A stretch of 64,000 nucleotides of DNA from Isoetes taiwanensis (taxonomy: Eukaryota; Streptophyta; Lycopodiopsida; Isoetales; Isoetaceae). Location of the stretch: NCBI GenBank assembly GCA_021234155.1, contig JAJEKV010000020.1:17541018-17605017 (forward strand). Direction: 5' to 3'. Positions within the stretch are counted from its first letter, which is position 1; every line of letters begins with the position of its first letter. Of the stretch, positions 35,505 to 47,669 are shown in pieces. The translations under genes and the position numbers were made by a program. The notes beneath the pieces are model-generated. The model did no database searches and had not been told where the DNA came from. It saw only the letters and a list, made by a program, of their open reading frames with translations.

Positions 35505-36266
35505 TTAAAATGATTCAAAAAATATATTTAAAGCTTTTTCGTGATTTAACACCATGTAATTTGTATGCCAAGATAATAAAAAATCAATGGTAATTTCGGG
35601 CTTTGGGTAAAGGCTCAAATGAATGTAGAGACAAATGTCAAGAAAATATATTCTTTTTGGCAAGGTAAGGAGAAGGGGGTCAAATTTTAAGAAAGGGACG
35701 CCCAAACAAAAATTTGTGTATCATGATTTAAATGGGCTTAAGCAAGGAAAAAGCAATGGTCGAGAAAGGAGACATAAAAAATTAAAAAATAAGGAGGCAA
35801 TGGTTCAAAAATAAGATAAGCCTGCAGAAAAATAGGGCAGGGCACGAATAATAGGGCAACACAGCAGAGATTTCGGCAAAGAAGGCTTTTGAAGATCGTG
35901 GCAGGCGGCATCCTTTGCTCAAATTTTGGCTGCTCTCGACTTCGGCAGCACAGATATGGCAGGCAGAATGGCAGTGAGTATGGCGGCGGCAGCTTGGCGA
36001 TGGTAAGGACTTCCACTTTTCCTTTTCTTCCCTGATTATTTTCTTTCCTTCTTCTTCAGAGCACGGCCATGGCAAACAGAGAACAAAGCTTACATCGTGC
36101 GTACATCTTTCCCAACTTTTTCTTCTGCAGGTCCGGCGGTTTAGAACGAAAAACAGAGGCTTGACAGGGATCCGGCAGAAGAAAATGGCTATGGTGGATT
36201 CTGAGAATCAGGCAGATGGAGGATGGGCGGACTTCTTTCTCTCTCTTTTTTTTTTTTCGACTGCTT
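35505..36266 (-). other. Interior of element F, distal part
   Basis: No retroelement domain. Short open frames on the - strand (35,738-36,016 and 35,782-36,075) are Cys- and Pro-rich, resemble nothing I know, and overlap in different frames. Treated as non-coding leader and packaging sequence. Confidence 0.4.
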
Positions 36267-38153
36267 TGTTGACCCTAAACCTGGCTTAAAGGTCAACCAC
36301 AAGGAACCAATTCAAGTTTTCACTCAAATTGGGGTTAGAACCTCCAGATCACTTGAGGTGATCAGTCTATGCAAGGAAATCCCAAAAAACAAGTTCAAAA
36401 AGTTCGAGTTCTATACCTTTCCCATTTCCAAAAAATAGTACCTTTGCCAAAACAAATGTGGTGTCGAGATGCAGATTGATTTTTTAAGTCAGATGCAATA
36501 GACTTGGTCAAAAAAGTGGTAGTTATCCAACAGTAAAACCTCTGACCAAGTCAGAGACTTAATCTGTGAGTTATTCGAGCTCAAAGTGGGGTCAAATTTT
36601 GGTCAATAGAGGTCAAATGTAGAACACAGTGATCAGAAATTGAGATTTGGAGTTGCCAATCATCTTTTTGAGAAATTCCAAAGTAGGTAGGTTGCAATGA
36701 TGCTAGGGAAGAGGGGCAATCAATCAAATCTTCATTTGGATGTGTAAAAGTATTTTTTGTGGCTAGATTTGGCAAAATACAGTCAAAACTGTCCAAACCC
36801 GAGAGCAATTTTTTTGAATTTGAGCTATACTTGGTATTTTTGAATGATTCCAACTCCTTTGGACTGCACAGGCTCTAAGGATAGATGGCGAGTGGTCCAA
36901 AGGAATAGAAAAACACACTAGAATTTTCTGTATAATATTTTGTAGCAAGAATTGTAGAATAATATATCAGAGATGGATTTGACAACTTGGCAATCGATTT
37001 GAATTGATATGGAGGTAAATATATCATGATAACAGAATATAAGGATGCTTCATAGCTTTAAATCACAGGAAAATAATCTTCTCAAGTCAATAAATAATTT
37101 TTGAAGGTAATGTCAACCAGATCTTGTGGATCCAGTTGGGGAGAGCTCAAGAACTTCAAGGATCATCCAGATCTTGCTCAGCAATGATCAATGTAGGATC
37201 TGAATACTTCTGGGCCTTCGAAAATGCTCTGATTGCGTTTCCCCTGTATATAGTTTTTTGGATTTCGGTTTCAGTGATTTCGGGTGACAAATTTAGGCTT
37301 AAATTATTGCTTAAGTTTCCGGGATCCAAGAATAGATTGGTTGCAGGGAGAATGGAATCAAATCCGGCGTGATTCTGTTTTAAACTCGGATTTAGGGTTC
37401 ATGGTCAGATATTTCGGGGAATTTCCGCGATACGATTCGCGTATTTCCCTTAAATATGCTGGGAATATTCCTGTATTTGGGATTTTAGGAAAGTTCTACC
37501 ATGGTTCAAGCTTAAAGCTTATATTATCTTGGAGTTTTATGCATGCTTTAGACCATGGTATCAAATACCCATAACCTAATTTGAAGTTATTAGGACCATG
37601 AGACCAATTTGAAGGAGTGGAGAGCCAACAAGGGTTTAACCATAAAATATGGGGTGAGAAATAGAGATTGGCAATGGGGGCAACAAAGGTTCATGTGGAT
37701 AGTGGAGATAGATGACAATAAGATATGGATGTAAAGAAAACAAGGTATGGAGTAAGTGTGTATGGCAAGGAAAAAGCAAATGTGGGGGGCAATGCTGCAA
37801 AAGTGGCTAGGGAATATGAGAAGGGAAAAATGGCTAAACAAGGTGACAAGGGTGAAACTATAAAGGGGAATCTTACAAACTCTAACTTCCAAACTTCGAG
37901 CAATATCTTCCAAACTTCATAACCCAGAATCTTCTAGAGCATATTCCTGACTAAGCATTTGACTTTGAATAAAATACCTTTTGTGAAGCTTGAACCTTGA
38001 GCATTGTTTGACTTGAAGCATGAACATCTTTTGACCTCCATAACAATGTGGAGTGACAATAATCTTCCAATCTTTGCCCTAGTCTTCTAAAATGAGTTGA
38101 CCTAGTTTGAACATATGGATCCTTCATTAGCATGTTGCCCTTTGGGGGCAACA
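36267..38153 (-). repeat. 3' LTR of element B
   Basis: On the - strand begins TGTTGCCCCC-AAA-GGGCAACA at 38,153 and ends GGTTTAGGGTCAACA at 36,267. Its terminal region pairs GTTGACCTTTAAG with the ending TTTAGGGTCAAC. Confidence 0.9.
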
Positions 38154-38173
38154 TCTCGCCAAAACAAAAGAAT

Positions 38174-38190
38174 GGCTGGTCCCCTCAGCC
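38174..38190 (-). promoter_or_regulatory. Hairpin before 3' LTR of element B
   Basis: GGCTGAGGGGACCAGCC, 20 bases from the LTR; the stem is GGCTG/CAGCC where F has GGCCG/CGGCC, and the AGGGGA loop is conserved. Confidence 0.6.
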
Positions 38191-38409
38191 ATAAAGGGTC
38201 TTCAATCTTGTACCAAGGTGCTTGAGTGAGAGTGTGATGTGTAAGTGTTAATGGAGTAGAAATGAATGTGGTGGAGGGAAATGTGAATGGGATATGATAT
38301 GTGAAAAAGAATGGGAATGAGTGTTAATATGATGGGAAAGTGATGGAAATGGAGTGTATGGGAGGAAGAAAAATGTGAAAATGTTGAGGTCTCGCCAAAA
38401 CAAAAGAAT

Positions 38410-38800
38410 ATGTGTCTCCTTAATATCTTCAAGAGCAACTCTGCTAGGATGGTGAAGCGGAATTGCAGAGTGCTTCCTTTCTGGGGAAATGAACAACAAG
38501 AATAAGAGGTGTTTAGATGGATGGCAGGGCTACTTATGGCAGATGAATAAAGATGGGAAAAGGGTGCACCTGTCATGGAAACACACAAACTAGTTAGTCT
38601 TAATAACTTGCAACTCTGCTATGATGGTGAAGCTGAATTTGCAGAGTGCACATTTGGGGAGATAAAAATAAAAGAGCATGGCTGAATGGAGGGCAAGACC
38701 ACACTGAAACAGATGAATAAAGATGGAAAAAGGGTGCTCCTGCAAATGACACTTGGCAGTTAATAAAAATCCTTGTCCTGAGACTATTTGATAGCTCATC
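38410..38800 (-). repeat. Two-unit tandem repeat between pol and 3' LTR, element B
   Basis: Two units of about 180 bp, each with TTGCAGAGTGC and GCAACTCTGCTA parts around a ggtgaagc core and a gatgaataaagatggraaaagggtgc segment. Counterpart of 17,880-18,210 in A. Confidence 0.7.
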
Positions 38801-38915
38801 CTTCATACTGGCTAATCTGCAAACATAAACTTAATGAAGACATTAGTTCTAAATCTAAGACAAAGTGAAATCCAATCTATCTAACATCTAAATTTAATTC
38901 TAACTTGTTTAAATT

Positions 38916-41900
38916 CTAGAGCATAAAAAGGGACAAGAAAATGTGCTGATCCCAGTACCTCTTCAGATGAATAGTGTTGATAGGATTTGGGAGTGACAAA
39001 CCTGAAGTTAATTCCTTTAGCCAATATGAATTGGTGCCTGCAGGTTCCAACACTTCATAGGGACCCTCCCAAAGATTCTCAAACTTACTGGCTGAATCCT
39101 CTCTTGATTTATTCCATTTCAGAACTAATTCTCCAGTCTTGAAGGTCCCTTGTATTTTATGAGCAGCTTTGAAAGCAGCCAAATCCTTGGCTTTTTAAAG
39201 CAAATTAGCATTCTCAGCTTCCATCCTATATTCTTCTAAATGCAAAAGGGCATCCAGTCTTTCCTGCAAGGCATACTCAAAAGGCAAACACAACTTATGA
39301 GCTAACCTCAGAGATGGAAGCTCAAGCTCTACTGGAAGCACAGCTTCAATGCCATAAACCAAGTTAAAAGGGGTATGAGTGGTTGCTGCTTTGATGGTGA
39401 CTCTATAAGCCCATAGGGCATCCACTAATTTAACATGCCAATCCTTTTGATTATCATCCACTGTTTTCTGCAAAATACCCTTCAAAACTTTGTTAGTAGC
39501 TTCTGCTTGACCATTACCTTGGGGATAGTAAGAGGAACTCTTGGTATGTTTGACTTTAAGAATGGTCAATAAATTAGCAATAACTTCATTCACAAAAGGA
39601 GTACCTCTATCAGAATGTAATTGTAGAGGAATACCAAACCGTGCACAAATGTACTCATGTAAGAACTTTGCTGTTGTAAGGGCATTAGCTTTGTCTCAAA
39701 GGAATTGCCCTCTGCCCATTTGGTAAAATAATCTGTAGCTACAATAATGTCTTTGATGTTGCCTACGGAAAGAGGGGTTAATAGGACCAATATAATCTAA
39801 TCCCCAAATTTGGAAGGGTCCTGGAGAAATTATGGGGTTTAGTGCAGCTGGGATAAGGATCCTCTTGCCAAATATTTGGCACTTGTGGCAAGATTTTATA
39901 GCAGTATAACAATCTTTAAATATTGTAGGCCAATAGTATCACACGAGAATTTTCTTGGCGATAGTATCTCCAGCAAAATGGCCTCCACATATTCCTTCAT
40001 GCATTTCTTTAATGATCAAGGCAGATTCTTCTTCATTGACACACCTCAATAATAGTCCATCCCTGTTGACTTTACATAAAACATCATTAATCATTTTGAA
40101 CTGCCTACACTTTTCTTTAAATCTCTTTTGCTGGCTTGAGGTCAATCCTGAGGGCATCTCCTTGAATTGTAGAAAATTCTTTATAGGTAGTGCCAATCCT
40201 GTTGGCCCCTGCTCATCATCATCATGCGTCTGTAAATAAGCTAAAGGCATCCACAAAATCAACAACTTCCACTACATCCTCATGGTCAAAGAAAATATAA
40301 GGTAAATAGAGACTGGGACTCTTTACTTGATGTAACTCTTTTATAGAAATATCAAAGGTTTGTAACTTGCAAGCCCACCTTTGAATTTTTGGTTTAGAGG
40401 TAGCCTTACCAAATAACAAACCTGTTGGATTTTGCTTCATATAAACTTGAACTGAACTCTTCAATAATAAATGACCTTGTCATGTCAATGAGAAACATGA
40501 GAGCAAGCGGCACTCTTCTCCATTCTCGTGTATTTTTCTTCGTTGAACTCCATTGTTTGCTGGCAAAAGCTATGGTGTGCTTGTCCTGAGAATAGCTAAG
40601 CCTATGGCCTTTTAGTAATAGTAATGTAGACCTCAAATGGCTTGGCCAAATCTGGTTTTTTTAGGAGAGTTGCTTCACAAATGGACTTTATAAGCAACTC
40701 AAAAGACCCTTGGCAATCTGATGACCATGTGACAGGAACATACTTACTCTCAGATTTGGAAATCCTGCCTATTCTTGTCAACTTAGAAATAGGACTTATA
40801 ATGTGAGCAAAATTAGGAATATACATCCTAAGAAAACTAGTCATGCCAATAAAACTTTTGACCTGCTTCAGGTTTTTGGGGGGCACCAGTTTTTTGAGAG
40901 CTTCAACCTTTTCTTGTGCCACCTGTATACCATTGTTGGATACCTCGTGTCCCAAAAGTTGTCCTTTGGATGCAAAAAAAATACATTTCTTTGGATTAAG
41001 GTTGACTCCATATTCCCTACACAAAGAACATATTTTTGCCAACAATTCCAAATGATTAGTAGGGTGAGATCCTAAACAAAGGCCATCCAAATAAACTCTG
41101 AATTCTTGAGGAGACATAGGCCTAAAAATAACATCCATGGCTCTCTGGAAAGTAGCAGGTGCATTCCATGGAATAATTTAAGGGCTAAACTTAGCTATTT
41201 GGCGATTTTTTACCACATTTTCAAAATAATTTGGCTAAAGTAAATGGAAAAAATTGGGAAAAAAATAATAATTTTAGCTTAACTTTTTTCGGGACTGCAC
41301 CAACCTTGGAGCTCTTTAGCCAAACGCTAGAAAGTAAGAGAGTGAAATTTTGTATTGTTTAGCTAAACTATAGAAACTTTTAGAATGAATTTCGGGCCAG
41401 TTTAGCTAACATCATTCTAATTTATATGAAATATAGGATCAATAGTTTAGTTTCTAGCATTATGAATTAATTTGAGTCCTAGACTTTGCTAGTTAGCATT
41501 ATTTTAGAATGTTTTCACAAAGAAAATGACCAAAATAAATGGAATATATTGAGAAAAAGTATAGTAATTTGGCTTAATATTTTCTGTTGGTCATACCATA
41601 GAAATTTTTGGGTTGATGTTTGGGTTAGTTTAGCTAAACGCTAGAAAGTATGAGAGGAAAAATGTGTAGAGTTTAGCTAAACCACAGAAAGTTTTGGGAT
41701 TAATATCGAGCAAGTTTAGCTAAAGTCATTCTGGCTAATAAGAAATATGCGATTAGTAATTTATTCCCTGGTGCATTCATTAGTCCAAAAGGCATTCTTT
41801 TCATTGCATAAGTTCCCCAAGGGGTAATAAAAGAGGTCTTGGGTTGGTCTTCTTCTTTAATACTAATCTGATTGAATCCGCCATCTAAAAATGAATACAC

Positions 41901-43943
41901 CTCTTTACCTGCTACAGCATATAAGATTTCTTCTAAAAAGGGCAAAGGGTAACAATCTTTGATGGTAGCTTTGTTGAGGTCTCGATAGTCAATGCAAATT
42001 CTTAAAGCACCACTTTTCTTCTCCACAGGAACAATATAAGATACCCATTCTGGATTAATAATTTCAATAATAACACCTGCATCCAACATCTTATCCAATT
42101 CATCTTTAATTAGTCCCATTAGTGAAGCATTAATCCTTCTTAATTTTTGAAAAACAGGTTTACAACCTTCTTTAATCTTAATTTCAAATTGACATACATC
42201 AGGTTTGATACCTGATAGCTCTGAATAATCCCAAGCAAATATATATTTCCTTTCTTCAAAAAACACTTGTATGTTCTCTTTGTTTTGATATTCAATCAAA
42301 TCCCCAACAAACAAGGTTCGAGTCTTACCATTCTTAGTGATTACAATCTCTTCAATCTCCTTTTTTTCTGATGCATCAATGGTCAAAATAGGACAAAGTG
42401 CTTTTACCTCATTGTCATCAAGATCATCTTCAGGGATAGCACCCTCAGTTAAGTGTGACATGAGAGTCTCCCTACACAGGGCATCAGCTTCAAAATTCTG
42501 TTCTCTGGGGATATGAGTGATTTCCCATGAAGCAAAGCTCGAGAGCACTCCCATTGCTTGATTCTTCAAGAGCTCCATATCTGCATTTTTTGTTTGATAG
42601 TCTCCTGAAACTTGCCTGCAGATTAATTGTGAATCACCATAAATGTGAATATTGGCAATATTCATAGAATTAGCTTCCTGGAGACCTGCAATCAAGGCTT
42701 TATATTCTGCCACATTAGAAGTGACTTGAGGAAAGATCCTTCCTACTTTAGCTAAAAGTTTGTGAGAAGAGTCTTTCAAAATAGCAGCAGATGATGCAAC
42801 ATTTAATTTTTTAGAGATACCTCCATCAAACCATAAGAACCCTGTTGGTCCTTGTATGCTGGGAGGTGCACTTTCCATAATAAGAGGAACCATTTCATAT
42901 TTTCTTGGTTTTGTATTTTTTATCCTGTAAGATCCCAAAGGTTCTTCAATTAGCATTTCTTTAATAAAATGTACCTCTTCCTTGGAGTCATAGGAGCCCT
43001 CTTGGTTGAGCCATTGGAGATAAAACATCTCCCTTGAGACCAGACTGGCCTGGCATCCACAGTGGCTAACCATCTCCTCCCCAAAAGTAAGTCATAAATA
43101 TCAGATTCATCTCCTATATCTTCAAAAGCCACCACAATAAAGTTAGCAGCTCTGAGTTATGCCTTCTCAGATATTATGGGCACTTTAGTCACCACACCAA
43201 TAGGAGAAATCTTAGCATTATAAAAAGATTTTCATAACATAGAAGCCTTCTTATCCACCTCAAAACCACACTTCTTCATAATATGATATGGCATGATATT
43301 TAGGGGAGAACCCCCATCAAGTAACACATTAGAAAAGGTATACCCTCCTAAAGCAGCTGAACATGTGAATGCTCCGGGGTCTTCTTCGTCTTTGTGCTAG
43401 AATAAGGTCGATGGCATCAAGTAAAATTCACACAAGCATTTAATACCTCACTATTGGTTTGTTGAAGTACCCTTTTCCTGTAACTAGGTGCAATCTTTAA
43501 TAAAGTAAAGAGATCCACACTCACCTTGGAATTTTTAAGCAAAACATCAACCTCATCAAAGTCTTGATCTTTCTTACCATATTTTTCTTTGAGGGGTGGA
43601 GCTATGATCGAAAGCAGGTGGTTCCATTACAGTGTGGCACAGGGCCTGGCGATGTAGAATGCCTACTTGGTTCAGCATGTACTTGAGCTTCATTCATGCT
43701 TCTAGTTTGCACCACCATAACTTCTTCAGATTTAGGAACTTCTGTAGCTTGAATAAACCTTATAGAGGTGCTTGGTTCAGCAAATCTCACAGGGGGTTTA
43801 GACTCTGGTCTCTTCTCTTTTTCCTGTTTAGCAAAATATTCCTTAACAGCACACCTAGCATCAGTATGGCCAACCTCTTTACAAAAAGAACAAACAGGAC
43901 ATTCCTTTCCAAAATGGCCTTTTCTATTACATTTGGAGCACAC
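38916..43943 (-). pseudogene. pol of element B (zinc knuckles, protease, RNase H, RT, RNase H, integrase)
   Basis: Read on the - strand. CCHC knuckles at about 43,943-43,830, protease near 43,330-43,080, a 457-codon open piece 43,073-41,700 holding the extra RNase H (WFDGGIS, GDSQLICRQVSG, PREQNFEADAL) and the start of RT (RICIDYRDLNKA). RT resumes after the MITE in 41,138-40,602 with the variant YLDGL in place of YLDDL, so a catalytic Asp is changed. The degenerate second RNase H and integrase lie in 40,636-39,195 (zinc-finger region GICGGHFAGDT, then NGQAEATNK) and the GPY tail in 39,182-38,916. Several frameshifts separate these pieces. The element is dead as read, but clearly the same architecture as D. 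Confidence 0.85.
41167..41770. mobile_element. 604-bp hAT-like MITE inside the RT of element B
   Basis: The RT coding sequence is split by DNA flanked by an 8-bp direct repeat GTGCATTC (41,159-41,166 and 41,771-41,778). The insert begins CATGGAATAATTT and ends AATTTATTCCCTG, whose reverse complement is CAGGGAATAAATT: imperfect terminal inverted repeats starting with CA. Eight-base duplications and CA(G)GG ends are features of hAT transposons. It has no open frame and holds an internal duplication: TTTAGCTAAAC and aaacgctagaaagta motifs recur near 41,325 and 41,635. It needs a transposase from elsewhere. Confidence 0.8.
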
Positions 43944-44055
43944 TTGCCAATAGCATATTTCGGATGGGTGAGAATTCCTATTGCAATGAATACATTCAGG
44001 ATAAGTTTTACCTGCTCTTGCACTTTGAGTTCAACTAATTGTTTGGTTATTTACG

Positions 44056-44901
44056 CTAAGGCTTGGTAACCTTGGATAGGTCTGACTTGACCTCTGCAAC
44101 TTGGGAATTGGCTTCCTCCTCTTTGGATTTCTTTTTTTCTTTTTGTATCGCATAAACTGGAATAGAAGGATGATGATCATGATGTGCATCAGTAGCATCA
44201 GGGTAAAACGGGTCAGGAGTATGATGAGAAGCATAATGCTTATCAGGCAAAGTAGAGAGCATCTGGGTCAGATCAGTGGTTTTGGCAAAGACTTTGTAAA
44301 TGGAATCAAACCCTTCAGCAGCTTGGATTTTGAGCAACTTTCTTTGGATATCTGGTCTTCTTTGCAGACCATTGATAAAGGCAGTAACTAAAAACAGAGT
44401 TGGGATGGTGACTTGTGCTTTTTGACACCTGCTCATGAATGTACTAAACCTCTCCTTGTACTGATTCACACTTTCTCCTGCATGTATAGAAAAACCCTGC
44501 AGTTCATTAACCAAATCTTGTGGAGCAGCTAACTTACCAAATTTATCCAGAAACTTCTTGACAAGTTCATCCCATGAAGTGGTACCCATTAACTTCTCAT
44601 AAGTTAACCAAGCTCCAGCTTCACTCTCATCTTTGAAACATTTTTCAAATTCTGAAAGCTTGCATCCTTTCTTGAAACCATAATCCCTGTAATAGTCTTC
44701 AAATATTCTCAAAAAGTGGTTAGCACTCATCTTTGGAATCAAAGGTAGGCAAGGGAACGGGGACATTCAACTCAAACTGGTATGGCATGTTTTGAAGTAA
44801 GCTAGTTGAGAAACTTGAAGGCAATGGCCTTTCTCTCGCAATGATCCGATACATCAACATCTTCTAATGGTTCGTGCTGGAAATTTTTGCTTTGGAGCCA
44901 T
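44056..44901 (-). pseudogene. gag of element B
   Basis: ATGGCTCC at 44,901-44,894 begins shortly after the primer-binding site; a frame change before 44,766 separates it from a 236-codon open piece (44,766-44,056). That piece has the retrotransposon-capsid motif set: EDYYRDYGFKKGCKLSEF, GAWLTYEKLMGTTSWDEL, FSIHAGESVNQYKERF and FINGLQRRPDIQRKLLK. It forms the virus-like particle in this family. The Lys/Glu-rich end (YAIQKEKKK) leads toward the zinc knuckles without a stop, unlike element D. Confidence 0.8.
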
Positions 44902-44921
44902 GAGTTACGAGATCCGGGAAG

Positions 44922-44938
44922 ATCTCGGTAGAACCTCA
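44922..44938 (-). promoter_or_regulatory. Primer-binding site, element B
   Basis: The + strand reads ATCTCGGTAGAACCTCA next to the LTR end, the tRNA-Gln 3' end with one C of the CCA end missing. It is probably a single-base deletion. Confidence 0.75.
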
Positions 44939-44941
44939 AAA

Positions 44942-46780
44942 TGTTGACCCTAAACCTGGCTTAAAGGTCAACCACAAGGAACCAATTCAAGTTTTCACTC
45001 AAATTGGGGTTAGAACCTCCGGATCACTTGAGGTGATCAGTCTATGCAAGGAAATCCCAAAAACAAGTTCAAAAGTTCGAAGTTCTATACCTTTCCCATT
45101 TCCAAAAAAATAGTACCTTTGCCAAAACAAATGTGGTGTCGAGATGCAGATCGATTTTTTAAGTCAGATGCAATAGACTTGGTCAAAAAAGTGGTAGTTA
45201 TCCAACAGTAAAACCTCTGACCAAGTCAGAGACTTAATCTGTGAGTTGGGGTCAAATTTTGGTCAATAGAGGTCAAATGTAGAACACAGTGATCAGAAAT
45301 TGAGATTTGGAGTTGCCAATCATCTTTTTGAGAAATTCCAAAGTAGGTAGGTTGCAATGATGCTAGGGAAGAGGGGCAATCAATCAAATCTTCATTTGGA
45401 TGTGTAAAAGTATTTTTTGTGGCTAGATTTGGCAAAATACAGTCAAAACTGTCCAAACCCGAGAGCAATTTTTTTGAATTTGAGCTATACTTGGTATTTT
45501 TGAATGATTCCAACTCCTTTGGACTGCATGGGCTCTAAGGATAGATGGCGAAAGTGGTCCAAAGGAATAGAAAACACACTAGAATTTTCGTAGAATATTT
45601 TGTAGCAAGAATTGTAGAATAATATATCGAGGAGATGGATTTGACAACTTGGCAAATCGATTTGAATTGATATGGAGGTAAATATATCATGATAACAGAA
45701 TATAAGGATGCTTCATAGCTTTAAATCACGGGAAAATAATCTTCTCAAGTCAATAAATAATTTTTTGAAGGTAATGTCAACCAGATCTTGTGGATCCGGT
45801 TGGGGAGAGCTCAAGAACTTCAAGGATCGTCCGGATCTTGCTCAGCAATGATCAATGTAGGATCTGAATACTACGGGCCTTGAAAATGCTCGATTCGTTT
45901 CCCGTGTATATAGTTTTTGGATTTCGGTTTCAAAGTGATTTCGGGTGACAAATTTAGGCTTAAATTATTGCTTAAGTTCCGGGATCCAAGAATAGATTGG
46001 TTGCAGGGAGAATGGAATCAAATCTGACGTGATTCGAGCCAGAAACTCGGATTTAGGGTTCATGGCCGTATATTTCGGGGAATTTCCGCGATACGATTCG
46101 CGTATTTCCCTTAAATATGCTGGGAATATTCCTGTATTTGGGATTTTAGGAAAGTTCTACCATGGTTCAAGCTTAAAGCTTATATTATCTTGGAGTTTTA
46201 TGCATGCTTTAGACCATGGTATCAAATACCCATAACCTAATTTGAAGTTATTAGGACCATGAGACCAATTTGAAGGAGTGGAGAGCCAACAAGGGTTTAA
46301 CCATAAAATATGGGGTGAGAAATAGAGATTGGCAATGGGGGCAACAAAGGTTCATGTGGATAGTGGAGATAGATGACAATAAGATATGGATGTAAAGAAA
46401 ACAAGGTATGGAGTAAGTGTGTATGGCAAGGAAAAAGCAAATGTGGGGGGCAATGGTGCAAAAGTGGCTAGGGAATATGAGAAGGGAAAAATGGCTAAAC
46501 AAGGTGACAAGGGTGAAACCATAAAGGGGAATCTTCCAAACTCTAACTTCCAAACTTCGAGCAATATCTTCCAAACTTCATAACCCAGAATCTTCTAGAG
46601 CATATTCCTGACTAAGCATTTGACTTTGAATAAAATACCTTTTGTGAAGCTTGAACCTTGAGCATTGTTTGACTTGAAGCATGAACATCTTTTGACCTCC
46701 ATAACAATGTTGAGTGACAATAATCTTCCAAGCTTTGCCCTAGTCTTCTAAAATGAGTTGACCTAGTTTGAACATATGGA
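44942..46780 (-). repeat. 5' LTR of element B, truncated at its start
   Basis: Matches 36,267-38,113 closely, but at 46,780 the sequence passes directly into element F interior. The first ~40 bp of the LTR, including TGTTGCCCCC, are missing. Confidence 0.85.
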
Positions 46781-47067
46781 ATCAAGAAGCAACGACAGCA
46801 GATATGGCTATAGTTTTAGAGCAGGAACATGGCACAGATCAACACGGTTTTGTGGAGGGCCGGCCTTGCTGGCTTCTCCAAAAAATAAACCAAGAAGTCT
46901 TCTTTCTGCAGCAACATCTTCTTTTTTCTTCATTCTGCAGCAACTCCTATGCTTTTCCTTTTCAGCTTTGTATCAGAATTAGAAGGCAAGAAGAAAAGAA
47001 ACTTGGGCAATGGTAGGAAACAAGAACAAATCAAGCAGCACCAAAGCATGATCCAGGGGAAGAAATG
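46781..47067 (-). other. Interior of element F, proximal part
   Basis: Begins after the primer-binding site with GGATCATGCTTTGGTGCTG, resembling the start of element D's interior (51,091-51,115). No coding domain. Confidence 0.55.
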
Positions 47068-47085
47068 ATCTCGGTAGGACCTCCA
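47068..47085 (-). promoter_or_regulatory. Primer-binding site, element F
   Basis: TGGAGGTCCTACCGAGAT on the - strand, three bases from the LTR. One base differs (T to C) from the site in C and D, still fitting the tRNA-Gln acceptor end by G-U pairing. Confidence 0.75.
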
Positions 47086-47088
47086 TAA

Positions 47089-47627
47089 TGATGGCGGGTT
47101 TTCCCACACCCCCATCATTCGACCTCAAAGGCAGAAATCAAGATCATCCGGTGCTGCTAGATTAAAACAAAAAACTTGACCAGAATTGGAATAAGAAAAT
47201 AATATGGGCCCAAAAATCTTCTTTTATAATCAAGAACTGGCATGGAAATACAATGGAAATCATCCTCCCATGTCTCTGAACCATGGGAGGCTTCTACACC
47301 AGATCATGTGGAGGCTGCCACCCTCCACAAAATCGTGGAGCAGGGAGAGAGGAGGAGCTCATGCTCCTCAAAACAGTTATATCCACCCTTCAAAATGCAC
47401 CTCTTGATCTCGCCCTTCCATCCTTGCCTCCTCATCTCAACCCTTGAAATAACACCTCTTGATCTTGACCTTTGAATATGCACCCCTCCTCAACCATTAA
47501 CAATATTTTTAAGAGCCTTTATATATTGAGCTCTTTTACAATATCTCAATTTCTTCACCCCCCTCCAAAAATGGTTTTGTTTCACAAATCTTTTCATGTT
47601 GACCAGGTGCCAAAAACCCGGTCAACA
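47089..47627 (-). repeat. 5' LTR of element F
   Basis: Matches the 3' LTR (34,682-35,244) with a small internal deletion. Start hairpin TGTTGACCGGG...CCTGGTCAACA at 47,627-47,597; end hairpin at 47,121-47,088. Confidence 0.85.
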
Positions 47628-47669
47628 GCAAATATTAACATGACAAGGGTAAAGGTAGGGCATAGATAT

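Larger units (their letters stand above)
36267..46780 (-). mobile_element. Ty3/gypsy element B, nested in F
   Basis: LTRs at 44,942-46,780 (5') and 36,267-38,153 (3') flank a primer-binding site, gag and pol, all on the - strand. The LTRs are nearly identical. The 5' LTR lacks its outermost ~40 bp including the start hairpin, so no target duplication can be read. The reverse transcriptase is interrupted by a hAT-like MITE. Same family as A and C. Confidence 0.9.
34682..47627 (-). mobile_element. Non-autonomous LTR element F (with element B nested inside)
   Basis: Short LTRs at 47,089-47,627 (5') and 34,682-35,244 (3') in the same orientation are flanked by a perfect GCAAA duplication (34,677-34,681 and 47,628-47,632). 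A tRNA-Gln-type primer-binding site adjoins the 5' LTR. Removing nested element B leaves only about 1.3 kb of interior with no gag or pol, so F must use proteins made by another element. It shares its primer type and its hairpin layout with the autonomous elements beside it. Confidence 0.85.

Noticed and set aside
37590-37913. 107-codon open frame on the - strand repeated at 46,251-46,574
   Set aside because: Lies within both LTRs of element B, is made of pyrimidine-rich LTR sequence, and exists twice only because LTRs are paired.
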